Part shown: positions 31,565 to 44,076 of the stretch, in pieces | How the letters are laid out: every line of letters begins with the position of its first letter | Position numbering within the stretch: position 1 is the first letter of the stretch | Assembly (NCBI RefSeq): GCF_907164915.1 | Contig: NC_061869.1 | Coordinates: 26,653,616 to 26,717,615, forward strand | Length of the DNA stretch: 64,000 nt | Reading direction: 5' to 3' | Source of the DNA: Impatiens glandulifera | Taxonomy: Eukaryota; Streptophyta; Magnoliopsida; Ericales; Balsaminaceae | Notes under the pieces: generated by a model | What the model was told of the DNA's origin: nothing | Database searches by the model: none | What the model saw: only the letters and a program-made list of their open reading frames with translations | Made by a program: the position numbers and the translations under genes

Positions 31565-33382
31565 TCAAGTGGAAGGGGCATCATCTCTAGTGGGAGGGGC
31601 AGGTGGACGTGGAGGGCGACCACCGGGAACCATGGATAATAATAAGTTCATCGTCTCCCTCATCTCAAGCATCTCATCCCGCATTCTATCACGCTCTACA
31701 ACTGATTGTTGCTTATCCCTTCGAGCTTCTTCACGTTCCATTTCACGCTGCTTTAGTAATTCATCACGCTGCATTAGTAATTCTTCGCGCTCCATTTCAC
31801 GCTGCCTTTGTGCTTCCTCACGCTCCATTTGACGCTCCATCTAACGCTCGAGTAAGGCTTCTTCGCGCTCTCTCCGTGACTGAATCTTCTCCGCTTCACG
31901 CTCCTCTCGCATCCTCTGCATCTCCTCAAGTAATATTCGGTTTTCTTTACGGAAATGTTGCGTGTCACTGCGCGGTGTGCTAGAACCCCCACGGGCATCT
32001 GCTCTAAAACATGTAGGTGTGACACCTGAGCCCATACCCACGACTCGCCCATGTCCCTGAGACCCGAACGCACACTCAGCTAACTGCAGGTCATTCCTAG
32101 TCGGGTCTTCTTCTATAGCAGTTCGCAAGGCAGTCTACAAACACAAATTACATTTGATTACATACATAAAATAAATAAAATAAATAAAACTAATAAACAC
32201 GACTTACCACTTTTTCTTGAATAATAGGGGGAACCTCCGGATTTGGATCTTGCAGAGTTGGTTTCTTTGTATGAGTGTGGAGAAATAATTCCGCAAAATT
32301 AGGCGACGTACCAGTAGTCTTCTCCTGTAAAAATATAATAATTAATAAAAACGTAAGAACATTATAAACTTTGTTATTCAATGATAAAACAAACCATTTT
32401 CTTCTCCACTTGCGAAAATGAGATGCTGCCCGCATGATTCTTGTACACAACACGCGACCTATTTTGCGCATTCACATTACTTGTTTTCTGCAAATAAGAA
32501 AAGATTTGTGTTTAATGAATGATTAATTTCAGATCTCTTTATAAAAATTAACTTACCTTGAACTCCGGAGTGAGAAAGCGACGATCAAGAAGATAATGCC
32601 AATCACTTAGTTCAATCTCGGGAGGGGGATTTGCCCTAATCGCAGCCTCGTTACCTTCACGAGATTTAACGTACAAGGTGTTCCATTGACATCTCCACCT
32701 ATCCCATAATTTGTTAGCTTGAAATAAACCTTGTTTGCGATACTTGTTGATGTCATCCCCCACAGCCACGAAAGGATCCTACATAGTCAACATTAAAATA
32801 CGATTATAGATTGTGATTAATACATAAAAGTTAATTATATAATAAGTTACCGTGATAGCCATCCATATGTGATCTAGCTGAGTAGAGCTCAGGTCCGGCC
32901 AACGCAAAGTCTTGTGAGGTAGTGCATTGGAGTCTCGAATGGCACTCCCAATATGCCTCGACCACACTGTCCTATTCTCGCACATGGGCTTACCATCTAC
33001 CGGGTTAAAACGAAGAGTCATCTTTTGCCCCGCTTGTAATCTACCAACTGCTGTATTTTTGTTCTTGCCCCGTCTCCTCCTCGAAATAGATCCTAAAAAT
33101 AAACACAAAATTATATAGGATCATAACAAATTAAATACTTAAGCAAACACCTGTACCTCCATCTTGCTCCTCAGACGGGGGTTGTGTCTCATCATCATCA
33201 GCATGATCTTCAAAGTTAGTGTTTGGTACACTATCGACATTCATCACATCATCAAGGTCTAAATCAATTTCCCCGATAGAGTTAAGTAATTGCATATGAT
33301 CTTCTAAATGCTCCTCGGTCCTCTGTACAAGGTCGTTTAGCGCGCTGCTTAAACCCTTTCCTTGTATTCTTTTAGGTGCCAT
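31565..33382 (-). pseudogene. CACTA second gene: Ptta/En/Spm-type (Transposase_24-like) protein, about 6 exons
   Basis: Exons on the minus strand with GT/AG junctions: 33382 to about 33155 (acidic N-terminus), about 33097-32855 (KMTLRFNPVDG, IGSAIRDS), about 32776-32557 (GLFQANKLWDRWRC, then WHYLLDRRFLTPEFK), about 32488-32396 (NRSRVVYKNHAGSISF), about 32325-32209 and about 32134-31565. This is the layout of plant Transposase_24 genes, the TNPA-side protein that binds subterminal repeats. The last exon is a Met/Arg/Glu-rich coiled coil (MEREEAR repeats). An in-frame TAG at 31841-31843 cuts it before the final 91 residues. Confidence 0.8.
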
Positions 33383-33456
33383 GATAACTGCAAATTTTGA
33401 ATGTAATGTTTATAAGAACAAATTACCAGTAACCCTTTATAGAAAATAATTCAACC

Positions 33457-33936
33457 TTAATTAGAGTAACGGGGGTTTATTGGTGTCACAATTTTCCATT
33501 CAAGTCTTGATGCCATATCTGTAGAGTAAAATAATTGTTGTGCTTGGCTTGCCATTATGAATGGTTCATTTAATTGAGTCTGTAGAATCCTGTTGATATT
33601 TATACTAACATAACCATACTTATCAACTTTAATGCCCCGATCTTTGTGATAAACATCAAACCATTTGCATTTGAAGAGAATAACTCGTCTTCCACAAAAG
33701 AATATCACTTCTATGATTTCATTGATCACTCCATAGTAGTTAATAGTCTCGACCCCATTATTACCAACAACCAAAACCCCGCTATTTTGGGTAGTCAAGC
33801 TCTCGTCATGTTTTTCAGTGTTAAACTTGTACCCATTTATTTTGCACGAGTTATATTTCTTTGCATACAATGTAGGCCCACGTCCTAAAATCTTAAGATT
33901 CGTTGTCCTATCGGATTGATCGGTTAATTGCTCCAC
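33457..33936 (-). pseudogene. CACTA transposase: DUF4216 exon
   Basis: 159 codons with GRGPTLYAKKYNSCKINGYKF, then VNYYGVI-like INYYGVINEIIEV and VILFKCKWFDV, diagnostic of the DUF4216 region that follows DUF4218 in CACTA TNP2 proteins. It is separated from the DUF4218 exon by about 220 bp with probable short exon/intron pieces (33937-34154). No internal stop. Confidence 0.8.
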
Positions 33937-34154
33937 CTATATATTAATTAGAAATTATTGTTAAACTAATTGTCATATACTAAAAAAGAAAATTGTTGAG
34001 ACGATTACTTACTCTTTCTTGGAAATATCTAACATATTGTTTATCCCGAGCCTCATTGGAAATATTAGGAGGGCATGATTGAACAAAATCGCTGCGCAAA
34101 TGATAGATTAAATTATTACTTAAATCATACCTATATAAGATGTAATTAATGGAC

Positions 34155-34796
34155 TTACTTATAATATTCTTCAGCTTCGCGACAATTTTTTAAAATGTAC
34201 CAATGAGCACGCTCACGATCACCCGGTTGATATGTGTATGATGTGCCATTAGATAAGTCTTCCATAGCGATGAATATGGAGAATGTTGTACTTGTATTTA
34301 TCGATTCATCATCTGACTCTTGATCGTCCAAATATCGGGCACACATGCTCATACTCTCATTCAAAAGGTAACTCTCGTTGATTGAACCTTCTGGAAAGTT
34401 CCTGTTCCTAAGGTATTTCTTGAGTGTGCTCATATTTTGTTCAACTGGATACATCCATCGATACTGAACCGGCCCTCCAAGACAAGCTTCAAAAGCTAAA
34501 TGAACTGGCAAATGCACCATTATATCAAAAAAAGAAGGTGGAAAGATCTTCTCCAATTTGCAAAGTGTCAAGACAATGTCGTCATGTAATGTTTCCAATT
34601 GCCCGCGTTGTAAACTTTTTTGGCAAAGCAACCGAAAGAACCTTGCTAAATTCACCACGGCATCGTACACATCATCGGGAAGTAGGCCACGTGTAGCTAG
34701 TGGAAGGAGATATTGTAATAGAATGTGACAATCGTGACTCTTCAATCCTGAAATTTTTTCTCCTCCATGTTTACACACGCCCCAATATTTGAACAA
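34155..34796 (-). pseudogene. CACTA transposase: DUF4218 part
   Basis: Encodes the DUF4218 core: GLKSHDCHILLQYLLPLA, then DIMVHLPVHLAFEACLGGP and YRWMYPVEQNMSTLKKYLRN. It is in a different frame from the upstream transposase segment. The switch occurs at the A run at plus bases 34754-34759. The domain itself is uninterrupted. Confidence 0.88.
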
Positions 34797-36787
34797 AAAC
34801 CGTCGGGAATTTTAATATCTTTCAAAAACTGACATAAACGTTTCTTGTGTTCTGAGGACAATGCATAGGGGGGCGGCGGACACCGAAGAACACCATCAAC
34901 TTCAACCGGATGTAAGGAATGTTTTATGTTCATTATGACCAAATCTTTCCTTGCTTTAATTCCATCCTTGGTCTTTTCTTTGAAATTCATTAAAGTTCCC
35001 AACAAACTATCACATTTATTCTTCTCAATATGCATTACATCCAAATTATGTCTCAACATCAATGATTTCCAGTAAGGCAATTGAAAGAATATACTGAATT
35101 TGTTCCAATTATCACCTCGGGATTCATGTATAACTTTCGTTTTCTTAGGCAGGTACTTTGTCAAACAAATTTCCTTTAGATCTCGCGCCTGCAATTGAAT
35201 TTCGGAACCCGATAATAGTACATGAGGACCTCTATGCTCAGTATGCCCGTCAAACGTATCGGTCTCTTTGCGCCATCGATGATTAGACGGGAGGAATCGT
35301 CGATGATTCATGTAACACTCTTTCTTGCAGTTTGTTAACCTCAAAGACGCGGTGTTCTGATTACAAGACGGACATGCCAATTTCCCCTTTGTACTCCATC
35401 CAGACAAATTTGCATATGCTGGGAAATACTTAATAGTCCACATAAGAGCTGCCCGTAAATTAAAGTACTGTTTTCTGCTTGCATCGTATGTCTTCACACC
35501 AGTATTCCACAATTCCGTCAACTCTTCAATAAGTGGCTCAAGAAATACGTCAATACAATCACTGGGACTTTTTGGTCCTGGAATGAGCATTGAAAGAAGA
35601 AAATTGTTTTTGTCCATACATGTGGTAGGAGAGACGTTGTAAGGGATGAGAATAACTGGCCAAATGTTGTACGATGTTTTTCCGTTAGCAAAAGGTTGAA
35701 AACCATCACTAGCCAAACCAAGTCGCACATTTCGAGGTTCTGTTGAGAAATTTGGGTACAAGTTATCAAAGATCTTCCATGTCATTGAATTAGCAGGATG
35801 CCTCAGCACATCATCTTCGGGATTGTTATCTTTATGCCAAGTCATGCGTGGAGCAGTTTTGGAACACATGTATAATCTTTGCAACCTCGGTATTAATGGA
35901 AAATAGCGCAGCGACTTGTTGGGTATATACTTACCATTCACCTTCGTTCGAATTGCACCATTAGATTTATTGACATTCCACCTAGAAAGCCCACAAACTT
36001 TACATTGCTGCAAATCCTTATCCTCTTTACGAAAAAGCATGTAATCATTCTTACACGCGTCAATTGTTTCGTACGATAGACCCATGTCTTTAATGAATTT
36101 CTTGCACTCATAATACGAGTTCGGTAGCTGATTATGAATTGGAAGTATTTCCTCCTTCAATAAACTCAACAATAAATCAAATGACGTGTTTGTCCACTGA
36201 CCTACATTCTTTATGTGAAGAAGTTTAAGAAGAGTTGAGGCTTTGGAAATGCGAGAACCTTCATACAAATGTAGCTTCGAATCGTCCAACAATGTGTAAA
36301 ACGTAGCATCATCAACGAAAGGCTCATTTTCACTCGGATGTTCATTATCAATGTTGACATTAGGGTACAAATCACCAATAATATCTTCCATTAGATGATC
36401 CTCAGCAATAATATCTTCCATTAAATGATCCTCACAAACTTCAACCGGTTCGTCTTTCATGGTAGTAGTCTCGTTATTTGGTGGTTCATTGATCGGTTCG
36501 TCTTCAATTTCATCATCTGATTCATCTTCCTCCACATTCTCGGTAACAACATTTACATTTTGACGTCCAATTGATCTCTTTTCACCGTGAAAATACCAAA
36601 AACCATAATTTGGTCTTATTCCGTATACAATCAGATGGGATCTAACCACATTCTTATTCTCATATACGCGATTTGCACACCTTACACAAGGACATGCAAT
36701 CGATGATCTACCCGTAGACCTTTCAGCAAATTCTATGAATTTGTCAACCCCCGCACTATATTTAGGATCGGTACGAAGTATAGTCAT
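34742..36787 (-). pseudogene. CACTA TNP2-type transposase: N-terminal and catalytic region
   Basis: 681 codons. Residues about 5-75 are the transposase-associated domain (KFIEFAERSTGRSS, CPCVRCANR). Residues 90-155 are acidic with a directly repeated AEDHLMEDII. Transposase_21 occupies about 290-530 (PRMTWHKDNN, DGFQPF, DVFLEPLIEEL, GKLACPSCN). The end reads MEEKKFQD and a stop, where related proteins continue into GLKSHDCH. A 6-A run at the junction (34754-34759) marks a one-base frameshift. The enzyme would cut and join CACTA ends in the nucleus. This copy probably cannot without frameshift bypass. Confidence 0.88.
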
Positions 36788-38640
36788 CCATGTTTTGTCT
36801 GGGATTTCTATCTAACCTAACATACAAATTAATAATCCAACAATCTAACATCAATAACCTAACATACAAATCATTTATTAATCTAATAATCCAAACATGC
36901 AATAATCTAATAAACTAACAATCCATCAATAATCTAACTTAATCTACCAATCCAACAACCTAATATCAATAATCAAACATACAAATCATTTATTAATCTA
37001 ATAATCCAAACATGCAATAATCTAACATACAAATAATCTAACTTAATCTACCAATTATCCAATAATCTAACATACAAATAATCTAACTTAGCATTCAATA
37101 TTATCTAACCTAACATACAAATTATACACTAACCTAACATCAATAATATACTAATCTAACAATGCTAATCCAATAATATACTAATCCAATAATATACTAA
37201 TTTAACAATCAAATAAGAACTAACCTGGATTTGAAAGGGCAAACTTCAATCAGCGACAGAAACACAAGGGCAAATTCAAACGGTGAAAATTGATTTTTCT
37301 GCAAATAGAATGAAAAAGATTATATATTGAGAAATAATCCAACATAGTCCTATTTCAAATTAACTATTTCTTAATAAAACAATTTTGCTGAAATAACTTG
37401 AAACATTAAGTGTTTATTGAAACATCAGTATATTATTTGAAGGAGTAAATGCAATAAATTGAACAATTTGAATAATGCAATAATGTCCAGCAAAGAAAAC
37501 ACTAATTAATGCCTTAGAATATGGTTAGTGCACATACCATAACAAATTATGAAACAAACTCTATGTGAAATTCTATTCTCTTATTTTCCTATATAAAAAG
37601 GGTAGAACCTAAACCTAAATTATATATCTATCACACTTCATTAGCTATGAATAACGAATATTTGCATACTTCTATTATTTTCACAAAAATCCACATACAA
37701 TAGTGTAAATCCACATAAAGATCAAAAGATATGTTTTCTGATATATATAAACTTTACTCAATAACCAATCTAAAATTGTTCATAAAAAGATAAACCAATC
37801 TAATATAAACTTTACTTTGCAAACATATCCCTTTTGTTATGACCTAATAAACTGTTAAAGATCATTCACTAATAAATCACTAGATAGTTTCCACACTAAT
37901 CAGTGATCCCATCAAAACTAAAGGGATACATATATCAATCAATACTTAACTGACTCAAATAAGAATCAACTAGTCTCAAATTCAAACTAAAACTCTAACA
38001 TAAATCAATTTGAACCTAGAAAAAAGCTAATTCTTAGTGAAAATTGTCCTAAATCCAATTCTGGTAGAGTTCATCTAAATTATGAAGTCAATTCAATTGA
38101 TTCTAAGTAAAATAAATCGGTTAAACGGGAGTAAGTATACCTTCGGCAATAATATTGAACAAATTGAAATTGCAGTCAAGCAGAAATTGCAATCGGTTTT
38201 GTCAATTCAATTGATTCTCTTCCTTTTGTTATGACTTAACATATCCCATCAAAACATATCCCACTACATAAACAGAATGATAAACAGAATGTTAATAGAA
38301 TGAACAAACAGAATGTTGTATCATATATTCCTTTAAAGAGGATTTTCTATATGATAATGAACAAAAATGGAATGCAGAACATACCTGGCGTGAATGATGA
38401 ATGCAGGATGATCGGAGTCTTCAACCGGCAGGGCAAACGGCGACGGTGATTGATTGTAGAGTGTGCGGCCGGCGGCGGTTTGCGGGTAGAGAAGAGGGAA
38501 GAAGAATAGGGAAGAGAGAAACTTACCTGAATGCAGGATGATCGGAATCTTCTACTGGCGGCGTCAGATGATCGGAAGAAAGCGGGGGCGCGGAAGAAAA
38601 CGGAAGAAGAAAGGAAAGAAAGAAAAGAAAAGAAGAAGGG
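36788..38640. other. CACTA promoter-side non-coding region
   Basis: No long frame. 36815-37220 is built from AATCTAACATACAAA-like words, and a 50-bp segment containing ACATACAAATCATTTATTAA recurs about 115 bp apart (near 36862 and 36977). The repeated GAATGCAGGATGATCGGA(G/A)TC at about 38396 and 38530 could reflect exon or regulatory duplication. It is the presumed 5' untranslated/promoter side of the transposase gene. Confidence 0.5.
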
Positions 38641-38659
38641 AAAAAGAAGTCGGCGCGGG

Positions 38660-39314
38660 AGTTATTACAGGATATCTGTAACGGTTTTATAGAAAACCGT
38701 TACAGATACTTATAAAGAATTTGAAAAGACGGCTCAGTATCTGTAACGGTTATATAGAAAACCGTTACAGATAGTATATTAGTAACGGTTTCCCTGTAAA
38801 ACCGTTACTGATATCCTTCATTTAACCGTTATAAAGAATGTCGTATCTGTAACGGCTTCCGTTAAAACCGTTACAGATACTAGTCGAAAAAGTAAAAGAC
38901 GGTCCAGTATCTGTAACGGTTGTCAAATATCCGTTACAGATACTTTATTAGTAACGGCGTTCTTTAAAAGTCGTTACTAATATCCTTTACTGAAACGTTA
39001 GAGGGAGGTTGTATCTGTAACGATTTTTAACAAAACCGTTACAGATACTAGTAGATGAAATTAAAAGACGGTTCCGTATCTGTAACGGTTGTCAAATATC
39101 CGTTACAGATACTATATTAGTAACGGTTTTCAAACAAAACCGTTACTGATATTGAACAACTAAAACGTAAAGGAATGTCGTATCTGTAACGGTTTATATA
39201 GCTGTTACAGATGTACTAACGGTTTACTATAACCGTTACTGATAAAAAATAATAGTAAGAGCGTCCGAACGCCGTTACTAAGAGTCGTTACTGAATACAT
39301 TTTTTCTACTAGTG
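38660..39314. repeat. CACTA right terminus with subterminal repeats
   Basis: Repeated blocks of the form TATCTGTAACGGTT...AACCGTTACAGATA form short imperfect hairpins at about 38674, 38740, 38850, 38910, 39010, 39075 and 39180. They end in the terminus at 39314. The array is longer than the left one (about 630 versus 430 bp). Confidence 0.9.
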
Positions 39315-39317
39315 TAA

Positions 39318-39930
39318 CACATCATAGATTAGCAATTTACCTTTCTTTGAATCTACGACAATCGTACCTCTTCCATTTGATTTCACCACAGAACCATTAC
39401 TCATTGTGATCCGAGTTGTGTCGCTCTTGTCAATTTTTCAATATATTTACTCATTTCCGGTCATGTAATTTCTGCACCCACTATCAACATACCACACGTT
39501 ATCATTTTTTCTGATAGCCATTGACATGCAAAAAATTTGATTCCATCACTTTCACAATTCTTTTTCTCCTCGGTATAATTGTCCTGCTCTATACTTTGAT
39601 CTCGAAAATCCTTTTACATATGATCATACCTTTTGCAATTAAAACATTGAGGTTTACCTTTGTGATAACAATTTTCTTCAACGTGTCCCGATCTTTTACA
39701 ATAATATCAGAAAAATTTGTTATCATGGAAGTTTCTACCTCCCCCTCGGCCAGACCCTCGACCTCTTATTATTATATATGAAATCTTGGATAACTTTGTT
39801 ATAGCCTTCGAAAGAGGTTACCTGAAAGTTCCTTCTCTACTGTTAAACATGGTGATAACTTTCTCCTTGGATAATTTGGTGTACTGTATTACACCTGTAA
39901 GTTCTATATTTGTTTATTGAATGATAAATT
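39318..39930 (-). pseudogene. Copia-2 gag C-terminus, zinc knuckles and protease (right of the CACTA)
   Basis: The minus strand carries RG-rich gag tail (GRGSGRGGGRNFHD), two CCHC-like knuckles (YYCKRSGHVEENCY and CFNCKRYDHM) and a protease-like WYVDSG region. It then runs into the TAA duplication at 39315-39317 and the CACTA. The other side of the CACTA continues with GAG-pre-integrase, so this is the upstream half of the same element. The zinc-knuckle frame has stops. Sequence beyond about 39790 is no longer recognisable as gag and no 5' LTR follows. Confidence 0.7.
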
Positions 39931-40388
39931 TCTTCAGCTAGTTATTACCCCTTATTTATTTTTGTTCAGTTTTTCTCTATGTAATTTTGAAGGGTATTAC
40001 ATAATTCATTTGTAATTTTTGGGTTTGATATATAACCTATTATCTTCTATTGGAATGTTCTCTATTTTGATCATTTAAATCTTGAAAACATTGAAACAAA
40101 ATATTTTATAATAGTGGATGTTTTTAAAAATATTAATTAATTTTAATATTCTATAAATATATATGTATACACATTCTATATAGACGTTAAAATTTATCGA
40201 CATATTGTTTTTTAAGGCTATGGTTTGGGCCGCCGATATTTTGTTATCTATGGAGATGGTTTGAGTGGTTGATAATTGGTTATCTATTGCTCTATGGCGC
40301 TATGGCGCCCGTTTAGTTCGTCAACATTTAGTTATATATGGCGATAGGGTTTGAGTTATCAGCATATAGAACTCTATGACGACGATTT
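39931..40388. other. unassigned flank with degenerate short repeats
   Basis: From about 40205 the phrase GGTTTGAGT(G/T).. TTATCTATGG recurs with roughly 50-80 bp spacing (40206, 40256, 40346). A diverged copy (GGTTTAAGCTGTTGACC) continues at 44950, beyond Copia-3. Copia-3 therefore appears to have inserted into this small repeat array. No gene is visible. Confidence 0.45.
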
Positions 40389-40757
40389 TGTTATGATATG
40401 TATCTCCCAAATCCGACCTACCTGAAACGATCTGTAAAAACACTAAAGAAAGAAGAACACAATAAGACACTGATTTATAGTGGTTCACTCAAATTGCGCT
40501 ACGTCCACTTCAGCCACAATCAGATTTTACTTTGAAGAAGAAGAAGGAATACAAAGTTTTTGCCTCACACTTTATCTCTCTAGAAATATGTCACAATCTT
40601 GTAAACCCTTAATAATCACATATTTACAGGGTAAACATTCATGTCATAAATTTAAATAACTCTTGGTCAGGCTCAAGCCCAAAACTAAATACAAACTCAA
40701 TAAACTCTAATTAACACTTGTAGAGTTTATTATAAGTGTAGGCTCCAAAACTCAACA

Positions 40758-42440
40758 ATCTCCCACATAGAGACTGACTTCATCATCTCTCGATCTGTGG
40801 CGGCTTTCCATCTGGTGTCTTAACGAAGAAGACCAACTGAAGTTGCACACAACTTCAGTTTCTTATTTGTCACAACTTTCATCAGCATATTAATTGGATT
40901 CTTACTCTCGAGAATCTTCTCAAGAGCTAATACTCCATTTTCTAAAGCTAACCGAATGAAATGATAATGAACCTGTATATGCTTTGTCCTTCCAAGATAA
41001 ATTGGATTCTTTGCCAAATGAATGGCACTCTGATTGTCGCATTACAACACACTTCCCTTATAGTCTTGACCCAATTTTCGTAAAAAGGGTTGTAACCCCA
41101 TCATCTCCTTAGTAGCCTCTATCACAATAACATACTCTACCTCACAACTGGAAAGAGCACCAATTTTCTACAATTTTGAAACCCAACTAATTGCAGTACC
41201 TCCTAGAGTATAAATATATCCTGTTGTGATCTTCCTACTATCAACATCACCACCATTGTCAGCATCAATATATCCTTCCAAACCTATATTAGACTTTCGA
41301 AACCACAAAGCGAGACCCGTACTTCCTCTTCAGTATCGTAGTATCCACTTTACTACTTTCCAATGTTGTTTACCCGGGTTGCTCATGAATCTAATAACAT
41401 CTCCCACTACATGTGCTATGTCTGGTCTTATACAAACCATCGCATACATCAGAACAATGGCCTTGTAATTTTTCTCCTCCTCTGTTGAAGGCGACTGATC
41501 TTTAGATAGTCTAAAGTGACTAGCTAAGGGGTAGTAACTGGTTTTGCATCATACAAGTTGAACTTACTAAGAAATTTCTTCACATATTCTTCTTGTGAAA
41601 TCTTGAGAACTTCTCCATCCCTAAAAATTCTCATCTCAAGGATTTGTTTTGTAGCACCCAAATTCTTCATTGCAAACTTTTCAGACAATTCTTTCTTGAG
41701 CTTGTTAAACTCATACAAGCTTGCTTCAGCAATCAACATGTCATCAACGTAGAGTAGTAGAATAATATACGATTTATCAAACCTCTTGATATAGAACCAA
41801 TGATCAGATTCACACCTCAAAAAATTGTTACTTTTCAAGAAGTTATCAAACTTCTTGTACCATTGACTTGGAGCCTGTTTCAAACCATACAGACTTTTCT
41901 GAAACTTACACACAAACTCATCTTTTCCTTTGATTTCAAATTCTTCTAGTTGTCGCACGTAAATTTCTTCATCTAAATCACCATGAAGAAAAACAGTTTT
42001 GACATCATTTGTTGAAGATGAAGGTCTTTTTTCACAATCAAACTCAAAATAGTTCTGATTTTCATCAATTTAACTACTAGAGAGATGATCTTATTGTAGT
42101 CAATACCTTCTTTCTGTTGAAATCCTTTCACAGCCAATCTTGCCTTGTACCTCATGGTTTTATCATGTTATTCGTTAATCCCGAAGATCCATTTGTTGTA
42201 AAGTGTTTTCTTTCCCTTTGGTAGCTTAGTGAGCTCCCATGTCTGATTCAAGTCAAAGAGTCCATCTCATCTTTCATCGCAGACTCCCACCTAACCGATT
42301 CATCAGATTGTATTGCTTCCTCATAGCATTCAGGTTCACTTCTATTTGTCAACAATATATAATTCAGAGATGGAGACCACCTCTAGACTGGTTTTCGATT
42401 CCTTGATGATCTTCTCAACTATATAATTGGTGTTTGCTGA
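40758..42440 (-). pseudogene. Copia-3 RT and RNase H fragments
   Basis: RT: 42155-41973 (YKARLAVKGFQQKEGIDY) and 41958-41524 ([17 protein letters not shown], the intact palm box LLYVDDMLIA, KFLSKFN). The RNase H end at 41017-40820 carries NPIYLGRTKHIQVHYHFIR. The middle of RNase H (41030-41500) is shifted and interrupted. These lie in different frames with several stops. The catalytic YVDD survives, but the gene cannot make a whole protein. Confidence 0.82.
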
Positions 42441-42469
42441 TTTGTATCTCGGACCACGTTCTCAACAAT

Positions 42470-43420
42470 TTAATTTTCAACAACACACTGGTCTTCTTCA
42501 ACAGTCGGTATATATTCAGATGAAAATTCCCTCAAATCGATCATACCAGTCTCTTTCCACTTGGAATCACCATCTGATGCCTTTCCAACACAATCTTTGT
42601 AGAGAACCTGTTCATTGAAGATAACATTTCTGCTACGAATGATCTTTTTATTGCTCCAGACTTCTTCAGGTATTCTAAATTTAAGAGGAACAGAGGGTCC
42701 CCTATTTATCAAGTAGGCAACAGTTTTGATAGCTTTTGCCCAGAAGGTTTTAGGCAGCCCTACATTTAATCTCATGTTCCTAGCATGTTCGTTCCATGTT
42801 CGATTTATCCGTTCAACTACTCCAATCTTTTGAGGTGTTCGAGGAACAGTCTTCACCATACTGATCTCATTTATATTACAATATTCTTTGAAATCTGAAC
42901 TGATGTACTCTCCTCCGTTGTCCGATATCAAGCATTTAACCTTCTAATTTGTTTCATTTTCAACCAAAACCTTCTACTTCGTGAAAATAACAAATACTTC
43001 AGCCTTGTGCTTCATAAATTAACACAAACTTTTCTTGTTGAATCATATATAAAAGTCACATAATAGTATGATCCTCCAATAGAAGAAACATGTGTAGGTC
43101 TCCACACATCAGTGTGTATCAACTCTAGCCTTTATTTCTTAAGCTCCTTCCCAATCTTTAAGAAACTCACCTGTTTATGTTTTCCAAGAATGTAGTTTTC
43201 ACATAACTAATGTTCAACAAACTTTAGTTCTGGAATCTGTCCATTCTTCAAAATAATTTTTATCATTTTTTTTGCTTATATGGCCCAACCTACAATGCCA
43301 TAACTCATTATTCTTTGAGTCATCAACTACAATAACAACTGTTTCTCTACAAGTTGAAGTCGTGTATAACGTTCCTGTTTTGTGACCTCGAGCCACAATT
43401 TTTGCTCCTTTAGTCACTTT
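42470..43420 (-). pseudogene. Copia-3 integrase fragments
   Basis: 43417-43214 is the GAG-pre-integrase zinc region (LWHCRLGHIS). 42931-42470 holds the end of the integrase core (SDNGGEYIS, TPQKIGVVER, then AYLINRGPSVPL). The centre (about 42935-43200), including the first catalytic Asp region, is degraded. Several frames are involved. Confidence 0.8.
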
Positions 43421-43548
43421 TCACGCACCATTTCCACAACTGAAATTGTGACCTTGTTCATCAAGTTGTGTAACATAAATCAGATTGCGCATTAAACCTG
43501 AAATGTGTTTCACCTTATTAATCTTTCAAACATAAACATTTTTCATCT

Positions 43549-44076
43549 TCAATTTGATATCCCCATGCCAACAATATCCAGTGGCTCACCATATGCGAGA
43601 TAAACTTTACCATAGTTTTCTGCAACATAATTCTCCATTAATTCTTTGTGGGCAGTGGTGTGGAAAAACGCTCCCGAGTCCAAAGCCCATGAATCTATGG
43701 GGATATCAATAGACAGAAGTAACGCATCAGTGAAATTTTCTATAACAACGTTGGCTGCATCATTTTTATCATCACCGTTTCTCTTCGGTGCTTTGCAGTT
43801 CCTCTTCAAATGATCATGTTTACTACAATTCCAGCACTTAAATGTCCGCCCAGACTTGGACTGACTCCTCTCGCTCCTGCTCCTTGACATAAATCTGCTC
43901 TTACCTCGGTTGAAATTTATATAATTACATCTACTCATGTTTTCCACATTTAGAGCACAACTTTTAAACGTTTCACCAGAATCAATTTTACGAACCTCTT
44001 CAGCAAGAATTCGATCTCTAACTTTAACAAATTTTAGTTTAGCATTTCCAACTGAATTACTAATTGTTGCCCTCAT
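43549..44076 (-). pseudogene. Copia-3 gag C-terminus, zinc knuckle and protease
   Basis: 175 codons. An Arg/Ser-rich segment is followed by the CCHC knuckle CWNCSKHDHLKRNC at about residue 82. The aspartic-protease motif WALDSGA follows at about residue 128, with HTT downstream as in copia proteases. The gag N-terminus (44077-44560) is only faintly readable, with stops. Confidence 0.82.

Larger units (their letters stand above)
30802..39314 (-). mobile_element. complete CACTA (En/Spm superfamily) DNA transposon, 8513 bp, nested in Copia-2
   Basis: Terminal inverted repeats begin CACTAGTAGAAAAA at 30802 and end TTTTTTCTACTAGTG at 39314. The 3-bp target duplication is TAA (30799-30801 and 39315-39317). 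Subterminal arrays of GTAACGGTTTT / AAAACCGTTAC motifs occupy about 30820-31255 and 38660-39300, the binding sites expected for the CACTA DNA-binding protein. Two minus-strand genes are present: a TNP2-type transposase (about 36787-33457) and a Ptta/En/Spm-type gene (33382-31565). Both have lesions. Confidence 0.95.

Noticed and set aside
31603..31983. Plus-strand frame opposite the CACTA coiled-coil exon
   Set aside because: It is an antisense shadow of a low-complexity coiled-coil sequence.
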